The notes under the pieces were generated by a model. That model worked only from the letters and a program-made list of their open reading frames with translations. It was not told the DNA's origin and searched no databases. From Hyperoodon ampullatus (taxonomy: Eukaryota; Chordata; Mammalia; Artiodactyla; Ziphiidae), in NCBI GenBank assembly GCA_949752795.1, contig CATKHW010000285.1:930001-994000 (forward strand): a DNA stretch of 64,000 nucleotides, read 5' to 3'. Below, in pieces: positions 27,956 through 38,600 of this stretch. A program made the position numbers and the translations under genes. Every line of letters starts with the position of its first letter. The stretch's first letter is position 1.

Positions 27956-30900
27956 CAATTATCCACGATCTTGGCAACACTATTCTCCATGATACTTCTC
28001 ATCACAGTGTTACATGCTTTGTCATCACAATTCTCTATGCACATGTCATCGCAATGCTCCATGACCCCGTCATAGCAAGCTCCATGTGCTTGTCATCACA
28101 ATACTCCATGCTCTTGTCGTCACAATTCTCCATGACCTTTGTCATCACCATGCTCCCTGAAACTTGTCGTCAGTATGCTCCCTGAAAACTGTCATGAAAA
28201 GGCTCCATGTCTTTTTCATCACAATGCCCCATGCCATTTTCATCAAAATGCTCCATGTCATTGTCATCAAAATACTCCACAAGCTTGTAATCAGAATGCT
28301 CCATGAAACTTGTCATCACAATGCTCCATGACCCCTGTCATCACAATGCTCCATAACCCTTGTCATTACAGTGCTCCATGACGCTCATCATCACAATTAT
28401 CCATGGTCTTCTCATCACAATGCTCCACGGTCTTGCCATCACAATACTCCATGCCCTGGTCATTACAATGCTCCATGTCCCCTGTCATCACAATTCTCCA
28501 CGTTCTTGGCATCACTGTGCTCCATGATGCTTTTCATCACAGTGTTACATGCTTTGTCATCACAATTCTCTATGCACTTGTCATCGCAATGCTCCATGAT
28601 CCCTGTCAGAGCAAGCTCCATGTGATTGTTATCACAATGCTTCATGGACATGTCATCAAAATTCTCAATGGCCCTTGTTATCACAATGCTCCATGACCCT
28701 TGTCATCACAATGCTCCAAGCGCTTGTCATCAAAATGCTCCATTACCTTTGTCATCACAATCCTCCATGACAGTTGGCATCACAATGCTCCATTCCATTG
28801 TCATCGCAATGGACCATGACATATGTCATCACAATGCTCCCTGACACCCTTCTTCACAATACTCCATGACCTTCTCATCACAATGCTCCATGCCCTTGTC
28901 ATCACAATGCGCCATGCCCACTGTCATCACAATAATCCCTGAAACTTGTCAAACCAATGCAACATGCCCCTGTCATCACAATGCTCCATGCCCTTTCATC
29001 ACAATGCTCTATGACCCCTGTCATCACAATGCTCCGTGACTCCAGTCATCACAATGCTTCATGACCTTTGTCATCACAATGGTTCATGCCCTCATCATCA
29101 CAAGGCTCTGTGACCTTTGTCACCACAGCGCTCCATGAACATTTCATCACAATGCTCGGTGACCCTTGTCCTCCCAATGCTCAATGCCTTTGTTAGCACA
29201 ATACTCCATGACCCATGGCATCACAATGTGCCATGCCCTTGTCATCACAATGCTCCACATCTTTGTCATCACAATGCTCCATAAACCTTGTCATCACACT
29301 GCTCCATGCACTTCTCATCAAAATGCTCTCTCACCACTGATATCACAATGTTCCATCACTAGTCAACACAATACTCCCTCACCCCTGTCATCACAATATT
29401 CCATGACCCTTGTCACAACAATGCTATATGCCTTTATCATCACAATGCTCCATTCCCCTGACATCACAATGTTCCATGACCCCTGTCATCACAATGCTCC
29501 CTGCCCTTCCCAACAGAATGCACCACACCCTTGTCATCAAAATGCTCCATGACCTTTGTCATCACAAAGCTCAATGACCCTTGTCATCACAATGCTGCAT
29601 GCCATTGTCATCACAATGCTCCATGAACCCTCTCATCAAATTGTTCCATGCCCTTGTTATCACAGGCTCCATGATGCTTTTCATCACAATGCTCGATGCC
29701 ATTCTTATCACAATGCTCCATGCGCTTCTCATTACAATCCTCCATGACCCATGTATCACAGTGTTCCATGCCCTTGTCATCACAATGCTCCTTGCCCCCT
29801 CTCATCACAATAATCCATGAAACTTTTCAGACCAATGCTCCATGCCCTTGTCATCACAATGCTCCATTACCCCTGTCATAACAATGCTCCATGACCCCTG
29901 CCATTACAATGTTCCACAGCCTTGTCATCACAAGGCTCCATGACCCTTGTCATCACAATGCTCCAAGACCCCTGTAATCACAATGCTCCATGCCCTTGTC
30001 ATCACAAAGCTCCATGACGCATGTCAACAGAATGCTCCATGGCCTTCTCATTCACGATGTTCCATGCCTTTATCATCACAATGCTCCAAGATCCTGTAAT
30101 CGCAATTCTCCATGCCCCTTTTCATCTCAATGCTCCATGAACCCTGTCATCACAATGCACCATGCCCATCATCATAATGCTTCAGGCTATTGTCATCACA
30201 ATGAAACCAAAATGCTCCATGACCTCTGTCATCACAATGCTCCAAATCCTTGAGATCAATATGTTCCATAACACTTATCATCACAACGCCCCATGACGCT
30301 CGTCATCACAATTATCCATGGTCTTCTCATCACAATGCTCCATGACCTTTGTCATCACAATACTCAATACCCTTGTCATCACAATGCTCCCTGACACTTG
30401 TTGTCAGTTTGCTCCTTGAACCCTGTCATGACAAGGCTCCATGCCTTTTTCATCACAATGATCCATGCCCTTTTCATCACAGTGCTCCAAGACCGCTGTA
30501 ATCACAATGCTCCATGCCCTTGTCATCACAAAGCTCCATGATGCATGTCATCAGAATGCTCCATGGCCTTCTCATCCCAATGCTCCATGCCCTTGTCATC
30601 ACAATGCTCCAAGAACCCTGTAATCACAATGCTCCATGGCACTTTTCATCAGAATGCTCCATGAGACTTGTCATCACAAGGCTCCATGGTCTTCTCATCA
30701 CAGTGCTCCAGTACCTTGTCATCACAATGCTCCATGACCCCTGTCATCACAGTACTCCATGGACATTTTCAGCCCAATGCTCCATGACCTTCTCATCACA
30801 ATGAGCCATGACCCCTGTCATCACAATGCTCCATGACCACTGTCCTCACAACGCTCCATGAACCCTGACAACACAATGATCCGGGACTCTTGTCATTAAA

Positions 30901-31140
30901 ATGCTCCATGACCATTGTCATCACAATGATCCATGCGCTTGTCATCCCAATGCTCCATGACCCCTGTAATCACAATGCTCCGTGATGCTTGTCATCACAG
31001 TGCTCCATGAACCTTGTCATCATAATGCTCCTTGCCTTTGTCAACAAAATGGTACATAATCTTGTCATCACAATTCTCCATGCGCTTGTCATCACAATCC
31101 TCCATGACCATTGGGATCACATTGCTTCATGCCCTTGCCA
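27956..31140 (+). repeat. Minisatellite, third and more diverged higher-order copy, and right edge
   Basis: From about 28371 to 29560 the unit order matches the preceding block at an offset of 3509 bp, that is 3171 plus about 338 bp. This is a third copy with an internal length change. From about 29560 to 31140 the units are more variable. The array ends in CATGCCCTTGCCATCTCTCT, directly against satellite sequence beginning CTTGCCTTTCTGG at about 31148. Confidence 0.75.
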
Positions 31141-31677
31141 TCTCTCTCTTGCCTTTCTGGTTTTTACAGATATTCGGATGTCCCTTTTGACCGGTGGTAA
31201 GTGACAATTCTTTGTAGTGTGGATTTGTATTGCGCGCTTGCTTGATTGGCCAAAAAGGGCGTATGCGTTTTCTTCTGAATATATTCAGGAGAAAAGGCAT
31301 ACACCCTTTTTGGCCAAGTGCATCTCTGTCCAAGTTGGGATGCTTTTCCTGTGCTTTAAAGGTGATTCCAATTTACCTCTTGAAATATGTTTTGTGCAAT
31401 TCTGCCTCATTTTCAAGTCCGCTTCATTGCCTTCCCTCAACAGATTTTTGGAAGAGAGTAGTCCTTTATAAGTCTGCAGGTTTGTGAATTGCTGTGCCCC
31501 TGAGCTCCAATTTTCAAATCCCATCTTTGTGAGCTGGCCGCAAATCCACAATTTTGCTTCAGGACCTATACGGGTTCCAGGGGTCGCTATATTGGTTCCC
31601 TGTGGGTGGTTGAGGCTTTGGTTAATTCTTCTTCCTGCCGGGAACTTAGAGTGACATGTGCCCGTCCAAATGCCTAC
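31141..31677 (+). repeat. 1.74-kb satellite, monomer A7, right fragment
   Basis: Satellite resumes at CTTGCCTTTCTGGTTTTTAC (31148), about 400 bp further into the monomer than where it stopped at 11464. It has the old type of sequence and contains the palindrome at 31246-31317. With 10638-11464 it makes one monomer missing an internal segment. Confidence 0.88.
31246..31317. repeat. Palindrome of monomer A7 (old type)
   Basis: 72 bp with three mismatched pairs. Confidence 0.9.
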
Positions 31678-33417
31678 ATCTACTCTCTGATTGGTTATCC
31701 CTCTTCCCTTTCATCCTCTGCACAATTAGCAAACTGTGCGAACCAGGAGGTTATAGGGGCTGACTCTCCTAAGTTGGGAGATTGATAGTAAAGCAGTTGG
31801 AATGCCAAAGTGGAGCACAAGGAGAGGAAAAATTAGGAGAGTTTTAGAAACCTTTCGCCATCACAGGGTGTCCATTTTCTAGGTTTCCAATACATGTTAT
31901 AATTGTAGTGATATACCCTTCTACCTGGAGATTTGGGACACATGGAATGGTGGCATACATTACTACTTTAAAAGGTCTGCGTTTTCTCTCCCAATCTCAC
32001 CAGTCCTCTCAGTCCCAAGTGTCCAGCCTTATGTCTCATCCAGCTGTCTTTGCAGATAGGGTCATTCCAGGTTTCATCAGAAACCCTGAAGGAATTGTGT
32101 AAGAATTTCGCTGTTTTTTGGAGTTTCTTTGAAATTCATTTTTATAATGGGGTTGAGCTGATTTTCACTGACGTGTTTATGCCAGTCTAGACACAATTGA
32201 TTCCCTTACGGAGACATATCAATACATATGTTTTAAGATTCTTAGTAGTCAGATATATTCCTCTGTGGGGCATAGGGGTGTTGAGTCCCGTTCACTGAGG
32301 AAGGTGTAGGTCTTGTCTATTCTGTATTTGGTTTATGGAATGGTACCTGTGCTAATATCAAACTCTGGTTTTATGCATCACCCCACCTCTCCTTTCCCCT
32401 GAAGCAGGCATAAGAGATTTTTGCTAAATGTGAGACACTGTTCTCTTTCTTAATTCAGTTCATGTGTTGTGATATTGACATTCCCTCTATAAGTGATATC
32501 TTATGATAAGATTCTTTTTCTGTGTGACTAATTTCCCTTAAAATCATCATACCTAAATCCACTCTTTATGCTGCTACTGGCCTTATATACATTGATTTCA
32601 CGTCTGAGTGATATTCCGTTGTACAAAATTACCACAAGTTCTTTATGCATTTCTCTTTTTCCTGGGATATTTTAGGTGTACCAAAGTTGAGGTTCTTGTA
32701 TGCAGAGCAGCCCTAAACTTTGGGGTGCCTGTGTCTTATTGACATTTAGTCTTCCCAAGTTATATGTCCATGAGTTGAAGTCCCCTTGCTCCAGGGCTTT
32801 GTATTTTAGATGTTTTAAAAACAGCATACACTTCTTCAGAGTGGCTCTTGGATATTTATACCCCACCCATCAGCGTGACTAGGCTCCCTGTTTTCCACGG
32901 CCTCTCCTGCATTTCTGGTTTGTACACATTTTTTGGATGGCCTTTCTGAGCAGTGGAAATTGAGACTTCTTTGTTGTGCGGATTTGCATTTCCCTCTTGC
33001 TTGGTTGGCCAAAAACTCTGCATGTGTTTTTTTCCTGAAGATAGTCACGAAAAAAACGCATACACCCTTTTGCCCAACCGCATGATTTTAGAAATTCTGC
33101 TGCTTTTCATATGCTTTAAATGTGAGTACAATCTACCTTTTGAAATCTGTTTCCTGCAATTCTGCCTCTCATTCAGATCCTCTTCGTTACCTTACCTGAA
33201 TATATTTTTGGACGTTGGTTATCATTTATATCTTTGCAGGAATTTCAATTGTCTGCTCCTGAGCTCCATTTTGCAACTCGCTTTTTTTGTGAGCTGGCCG
33301 CCAAACCATTGGATTACTTCTGGCCCTATTCTTGTTCTGGGGAGGCAGGCTGAGCCTTTGGTTAATTCTTCTTCCTAATGGGAAATTAGAGTGACATGTG
33401 CCTGTCAAAAGTCCTAC
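31678..33417 (+). repeat. 1.74-kb satellite, monomer A8 (strongly diverged)
   Basis: Complete 1740-bp monomer in the same orientation, with more substitutions than A6. The palindrome at about 33005-33077 is clearly degenerate. Its right end reads GCCCAACCGCATGA, closer to a mariner-type inverted repeat end than the homogenised copies. Confidence 0.88.
33005..33077. repeat. Degenerate palindrome of monomer A8
   Basis: Arms are recognisable (GGTTGGCCAAAAA at the left, CCCTTTTGCCCAACC at the right) but with many mismatches and small indels. Confidence 0.7.
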
Positions 33418-35161
33418 AGCTAATCTCTCATTGGTTCCCCCTCTTCCCGTTTATCCTCTGCACAAATTGCAAACTGTGTGAAACAGGAGGTTAAAGGTGC
33501 TGATTCTCCAAGTGGGGAGGTTGTTAGTAATGTGGCTGGAATGGCGAACCCCAGCACCAGGAGATCAAAAATGAGGTGGATTTTAGACACCTTTCCTGAG
33601 CACACGGTATACATTCATCTCGGTTTCGCAGGCATGTTTTCGCTGTCAGAAGATTCCCTTGAACCTGCAGATTTGGGACCCATGGAATGGGTACCAGGCA
33701 GTATTACTTTAAAAGGTCTGCATTTCCTCACCCAGCCTCTCGAACATCTCTTAGCGTGCATAGCTTCCAGCCTTATATAATCATCCTGCTGTGGGTCTAC
33801 ATGTGTTCAATCCATGTTACATCGTAGCCCTTCAACAAAAGTTGTAAGAATTTTTGTCTGTCTCACTGTTTTTATAAATAGTTTTAAATTTATTTTTATA
33901 TTGTTTACAGCTGATTTTCAAAGCTCTGTTTTTTGCTGCTGTACATCCACTTGATTCATGTACTGTGAGACAACAATAACTTCTTTTTCAGATGCTTACC
34001 AGTCATATGTATTATTTTCCAGTGACTTGAGTGGGCTGAGTGCAGTTCTTTGAGGTACCGTGTAGGCCTTGTCAGTTATTCAATTTGGTACTTGGAATGG
34101 TATCTTTGCTAATTTCAACCTCCTGGATAATACCTCACCATTCCCCACCTTTCCCATTTAGCAGCCTTATGTCTATTTTCTACATATTTGACTATGTTTC
34201 TGTTTTGTAATTTATTTCATGTGTAGCCATTTTTGATTCCACCTTTAAGTGACATCTTATGATATGTGTCTTTTTCTTTCTGACATATGTCACTTAGAAT
34301 GATCGTATGTAACTCCTCCAGAGTTGTTACAACTGGCCTTATTTCATTGATTTCTGGATGAGTAATATTCCACTCTACATAAGTACCCCATCTCTTTTAT
34401 CCACTTTATCCTTCCAGGAACATTTAGGTTATATCCAAGTTGAGGCCCTTTTTAACAGAGAGGTGGTAAACGTTCGGGTGCCTGTTTTCTGTCGATTTTT
34501 GTTTTTCCCAAGGTACACGCCCATGAGTGCAAGTGCCCTATGCTCTGTAGCTCATTTTTTAGATGTTTTAGCAAACACAATACACTTCTCCAGAGTGGCC
34601 GTTGGCAAATTACATTTCCACTATCAGCCTCACAGGGCTCCCTTTTCTCCTCGCCCTGTCCTGCATTTCTGGTGTTTACACTTTATGTGGATGGCACTTC
34701 TGACTGATGTGAAGTGATACATTTTGTGATATTGATTTCCAGTGCCCACCTGTTTGGTTGGATAAAAAGTGTGTATGGCCTTTACTTGAATATATTCAGA
34801 AAAAATGCATACACCCTTTTTGGCCAACTGCATCATTGGCGATGTTCAGCCCCTTTTCTTGTGCTTTAATGGGGAGTCCTTTCTACCTCTTCAAATCTGT
34901 TTCCTGCCACTCTCCCTTGCTTACAAGTCCTTTTCTGTGACTTACCTCAAGACATTTTTCGACGATAGATATTTTCAACTCTGCAGTTTCATGAATTTTA
35001 GTGCCCCTGAGTTCCATTTTTCAACTTGTGTTTTTGGAAACTGGACACAAAACAGCGGGATTTCCTCTAGCCCTATTCTGATTCCGTGGGCAATTCTAGC
35101 CTTTGATGAATTTGTCTTCTGGATTGGAAATTAGAGTGGCATGTGCCTGTCCGAACACCTA
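33418..35161 (+). repeat. 1.74-kb satellite, monomer A9 (very diverged)
   Basis: About 1744 bp, still alignable throughout but the most diverged full monomer. The order of landmarks is kept: TCTCTCATTGGTTC, the T-rich tract, the LINE-1-like section and the palindrome relic at 34758-34827. This is the expected decay toward the edge of a satellite array. Confidence 0.85.
34758..34827. repeat. Degenerate palindrome of monomer A9
   Basis: The centre TGAATATATTCA is kept and the right end reads CTTTTTGGCCAAC; the left arm is decayed. Confidence 0.7.
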
Positions 35162-35412
35162 AGACTTGTCTCTAAATATTTCTCATCCTTCCGCTTCATC
35201 CTCTGGACAAATTCCAAACTGTGTGCAACAGGATGTTGACGGTGCTGATATCCCCAAGTGAGGAGATTGTTACGAAAGATGCTGGAGGGTTGAACCCGAG
35301 CACCAGGCAATGAGGAGATGAGGTGACTTTTCCAAACTCTTTCCGATCAAACGGTGTACCACCCTCTAGGTGTGACAGGCATGTTTTAGCTGTAGGAAGG
35401 GTCCCGTGCATG
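35162..35412 (+). repeat. 1.74-kb satellite, monomer A10, truncated
   Basis: About 250 bp of a very diverged monomer start. Landmarks still visible are CATCCTCTGGACAAATTCC, GAGCACCAGG and CATGTTTTAGCTGTAG. Similarity fades near 35412, the outer edge of the old array. Confidence 0.7.
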
Positions 35413-35617
35413 TTAGGAGAACACCAGGGATTTTTTCCAAATCAGTGCCTCCCCGAACCCCAAACTGGGGAATTTTTAAGCTACGGCTACACGTATGTCC
35501 TTTAAGGGCCTTGGGAAATAGGCAGAGCCCAAACTTTAGATGACTGAAATCTTCAGGGTCAGAAGCGCTCGCCATCGGCCTTGCTTAGGTTACATTTTAT
35601 CTGTCATTGATAGATGA
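35413..35617. other. Short unrecognised non-satellite segment
   Basis: About 200 bp between the last satellite remnant and an LINE-1 3' UTR piece. No repeat family, open frame or RNA was recognised in it. Confidence 0.5.
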
Positions 35618-35815
35618 TGTCAATAAAAATATCTATTCTTTTTCAGATTATTTCCCCTTATAGGTTATTGCAAAATATTCAGTGTAGTTCCCTGTGCTAT
35701 ACAGTAGTTCCTTGTTGATGATCTATTTTATACATAGCAGTGTGTATGTGTTAATCCCAAACTGTTAATTTATCCCTTCTCCTACCTTTCCCCTTTGGTA
35801 ATAATAAATTATAAG
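35618..35815 (-). mobile_element. LINE-1 3' UTR fragment
   Basis: The plus strand reads as the reverse complement of a mammalian LINE-1 3' UTR; the marker is TTCCCTGTGCTATACAGTAG at 35689-35708. It continues through TTAATCCCAAACTGTTAATT and a pyrimidine-rich stretch. There is no coding sequence. It is diverged, so an old insertion. Confidence 0.75.
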
Positions 35816-35829
35816 ATTTTATACTTCTC

Positions 35830-36258
35830 AGAAATGGGGGAGCTGAAAGAGAGGTATCATTTTCAATGGAAAAGCATTCAAAACAAGATTGAAGCTTCAG
35901 CCAAGAGTATTTGATGCACATCAATGGAAATAAATCACTTCATTTCTCTAATGTTGACCTGACAAATAAGACAGACGTCTTCACTGAACTTGCTTATAGG
36001 AAAGTGATGGAAATATCAAATGTAAGTCTTAGAAACATCTTATTTTACCCGAGCATTATACACTGCTCTATGTTAACTACAGTTTGGCTCACACATCTGT
36101 TCATTGAAGTTACAATATTCTCAATTTCTGTTACTGATCCTCCAGAGTGGACCCCAACAGGAGTCCCCGTGCCCAGTGTCATTGGAGCCAACAGATCAAG
36201 ACTGAGTTTGGTTCAGAAGCAAAGGAAACAGTATTTTGAAAACAGAATGGAGAGGTGA
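35830..36258 (+). other. Exon-like stretch of unknown identity
   Basis: I do not recognise this sequence. Plus frame 2 is open from 35893 to a stop at 36256-36258. It contains one possible splice donor near 36020 (AAT followed by GTAAGT), a pyrimidine-rich stretch ending in CAG near 36145, and a strong donor-like GAG/GTGAGA at about 36254. The parts before the first donor (about 40 codons) and after the acceptor-like site (about 36 codons, rich in Arg, Lys and Gln near its end) read like protein. The part between looks like a short intron that happens to be open. It could be two exons of a displaced or dead gene, or chance. There is no repeat signature. Confidence 0.25.
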
Positions 36259-36259
36259 G

Positions 36260-36875
36260 AGCGTGCACTCCCCCATGGGCTGTGGGCTGTGCTGCTGTGT
36301 AGGGTCCCCGGCAGCGTCAGTGGGAGGGAGGGGATGGAGCTCTCGAGGGCTGCATTGGCTGCAGCTCAGGCTCTATGCCGCGGAGTCTGCATGGGACCCC
36401 GCTAGCTGAGGTGTCGACCCAGCCATTCTGCACTAGGAAATCGGGTCTGAAGTGCCGGGTGTGGGACCTCTGCATGCGGAACCCTAGGAGCACGTGAAAT
36501 TAGACAAAGCGCAAAGGAAAAACAGGTTAGACTTTATTTAATTGCCCAGATTCTCTTTTTATCTCCCAGGAATTTTTAATGAACGTTGCCGGAGACGAAC
36601 ACCTCCTCTGCTTTTTGTTCCGTTCCTTATTCTTGGGGTGTTGAGGGTGCAGACCCCTCTTTTGTAACTGCTTCATGCTGTGGTGGGAGCCCTGATACAT
36701 GGGGGGAGGGGCAAAACGTCTCCCCACCAGCCTCCTGGTGAGGTTGATTGTCCCAAGGCCTCCTGCCTCACTTCTCGTCCGCCTGAGCACCAGCATTGGA
36801 AGTGTTACAGATTCTAATGACCTTTAAGGGTCCAGGAAAGAGAGGCGCAGAGATGCTGCGGTGGCAGGTTTCACC
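36260..36875 (-). mobile_element. Possible LTR of the class I endogenous retrovirus
   Basis: Minus-strand sequence downstream of the pol and env-like remnants. It has a polyadenylation signal AATAAA on the minus strand at 36533-36538, followed by about 270 bp of GC-rich sequence that could be R/U5. The position and signal suit a 3' LTR. Its ends are not defined, because no paired LTR is in the window to compare, and an alternative reading is non-LTR downstream sequence. Confidence 0.35.
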
Positions 36876-36899
36876 CCACTCCACATATGTTCGGCGACC

Positions 36900-37290
36900 T
36901 TAGGCTGACAGTTTTTGCCAGACTAGATGCACTGACCGGTAGTCTGTGCTTTCTTTAATTAGGTCCCTGAATTAATGTACAAACAGCACCATGTGTCAGA
37001 GCCCTGCCCGCACAACTCCCAGACAGTCCAGGGTCAGTGGTGATCCAGGACCATGACGTCCACTGAGTCAATGGCCTTTAGAAGTAGCCAGCAGTCCAGC
37101 CGGTCATATTGGCCACCATCACCGCGGTGTCTGTAGGGTTTTCTATGGTGAAAGCGTGATATATGTTTCCCCCGCCAAGCTTATTAGCTCCCCTCTGGGT
37201 GCAGTAAGTCCTGCAAGCAGTAGTCTGCTCTTTCGGGGCACAGTCTTGTCGTTTTCTGAGAGAAACTCCAGGTCAAGTGATGGTCACACG
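36900..37290 (-). pseudogene. env: Possible env (transmembrane subunit) remnant of the endogenous retrovirus
   Basis: On the minus strand, downstream of the pol remnant, a broken frame contains a cysteine followed several residues later by a Cys-Cys pair (about 36984-37012). This is reminiscent of the disulfide-forming motif in transmembrane subunits of gammaretrovirus-like envelopes. Stops interrupt all frames. I see no integrase between this and the RNase H-like part, so an internal deletion is likely. The assignment rests on position and one motif. Confidence 0.3.
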
Positions 37291-37299
37291 AGTCATCTT

Positions 37300-38384
37300 G
37301 GGGGCCCGTTGCCCCCGTTTATCTCTCTGTAGGTTGGAGTTGGAGGGCCTCCTCACTCGAGGTCAGTGTGTCCACAGAGCGACCCCTGCAACTTCAGGGC
37401 ATGATGGGTGGTTAGGATCACCACGTGGGGTCCTTTTCCCTTAGGAGGGAGCTGGCCTTGCGGGCTGCTGATTTCCAGCTTTTTAGATACCCCAGTATCC
37501 TGGCCTGATGAGTCGGTGGGCAAAGCCCTTGGTGACCATAGTTTATCATACCTGAAGGGCATTCTTCTGTTGCTCCATTTCAAGTGGTCCCAGTTTTTGC
37601 ACTAAGGCTCCAAGGGCGATTAACCTTTGACCGGGTATGTAAAGGTCAAAGGGTTTAGCTAAATTAGGGAATTCCTGGGCAAGGGTCTGTATTGACTGCT
37701 CTTTCCATTCTTGAAAGGCTGCTTCTGGATTCTATTCAAAAGGATCATCATCTTTTCGTGTCAGTGTTTCATGTAGAGGCCCAGCTATTAGACTGTAGTT
37801 AGGGATCCAGATGCAGAAAACCTTGGCCTCCCCAGGAACCCCTAAGCTGTCTTCTAGTTTTAGAAGAGGTAAGGCTGCAAATGGCTTCTTCCCTATCCTG
37901 GGATGCGTTTCTCCGAATATCTGTGAGAATGAAGCCCAGGCATGTCACCTTAGCCTGGGATATTTGAGCGTTTTTCTTGGACACCTTCTATCCTTTCTTG
38001 GCTAGGTAGTTCAGAGGCGTCTTTAGTAGGCCTGGTGATCAGAATGTCATCTGCATATTGAAGGAGGGTTCCCTTTTACAGAGGTTGAACTTTTAGGTCT
38101 TTAGAGGACATTTCCCCAATGATGGTGTGGGGATTTTTGAACCATTGGGGCAGGACGGCCCAGCATTATTGCTTTTGTTGCATGTTGTGTCCTGCCACTC
38201 ACAAGCCAAAAATTCTTGTGACTCTGAGATTAATGGAATACAGAAGAAGGCATCATTGAAGTCTAATACAGAATGCCATGGCCTGGTGGAAGGTAGAATG
38301 ACCAGCAGGGAGTAGGAAATAGGACCTACTGGATGTATATCCTCGGTGGCTTCACTGACTGTCCTGATATCCTTTACCAGGTCT
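37300..38384 (-). pseudogene. pol: Broken pol remnant (reverse transcriptase, RNase H) of a class I endogenous retrovirus
   Basis: Read on the minus strand this is a gammaretrovirus-like (class I) pol fragment. Markers are the reverse transcriptase active-site box YADD at 38046-38057, a hydrophobic Asp-Ala-Phe-Phe segment at 38237-38269 holding the first catalytic aspartate region, and thumb and connection-like sequence to about 37700. RNase H-like and spacer sequence follows, diluted by stops and frameshifts. The start of reverse transcriptase is cut at about 38384, where an unrelated short tandem repeat begins, and no protease or gag is present. The copy is inactive. Flanking macrosatellite and satellite do not contain it. 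Confidence 0.78.
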
Positions 38385-38600
38385 CCAGCAGTCCATGGGG
38401 CTCTCGTGGTCAGGCCAATCCCAGGATATGGAGCTCACCTGGGCTGCACCCCTACCCCACAGCCCACGGGGCTCTCGTGGTCAAGTCCCTCCCAGGGTAT
38501 GGAGCTCACCTCTGCAGCTACCCAGCAGCCCATGGGGCTCTCCTACTCAGGCCCTTCCCAGGATATGGAGCTCCCCTGGGCAGGTACCCCAGCAGGGCTG
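38384..38600 (+). repeat. Short tandem repeat, three units of 66-71 bp
   Basis: Three adjacent units share GGGGCTCTC followed about 25 bp later by CCCAGGATATGGAGCTC or close variants. GGGGCTC recurs at 38397, 38468 and 38534. It starts where the retroviral remnant ends. All units are open in plus frames, but the reading is repetitive and I do not call a gene. Confidence 0.85.

Larger units (their letters stand above)
11465..31140 (+). repeat. 19.7-kb minisatellite with an approximately 25-bp unit
   Basis: Almost the whole interval is a tandem array of a degenerate 25-mer, typically TGTCATCACAATGC followed by TCCATGACCCC, roughly 780 units, with unit lengths mostly 24-26 bp. The top strand is C-rich and G-poor: the representative unit has 10 C and 3 G. 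Because 25 is not a multiple of three and the unit has no stop in a common register, all three plus frames stay open for long stretches and give the same cyclic peptide (SSQCSM, ITMLH, HHNAP). The open frames are therefore not evidence of a gene. Variant units recur at long range, revealing higher-order blocks listed separately. Confidence 0.95.

Noticed and set aside
11559..30804. Dozens of 60-155 codon open frames in the minisatellite, rich in Cys, His, Ser and Gln
   Set aside because: They follow from a 25-bp unit without stops being read in rotating frames. All three frames give the same period and no start, signal or domain is conserved.
11465..31140. CRISPR-like array
   Set aside because: The 25-bp repeats abut one another with no unique spacers, and the window is mammalian.
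11465..31140. G-quadruplex tract on the minus strand
   Set aside because: G runs occur about once per 25 bp, too far apart for canonical intramolecular quadruplexes.
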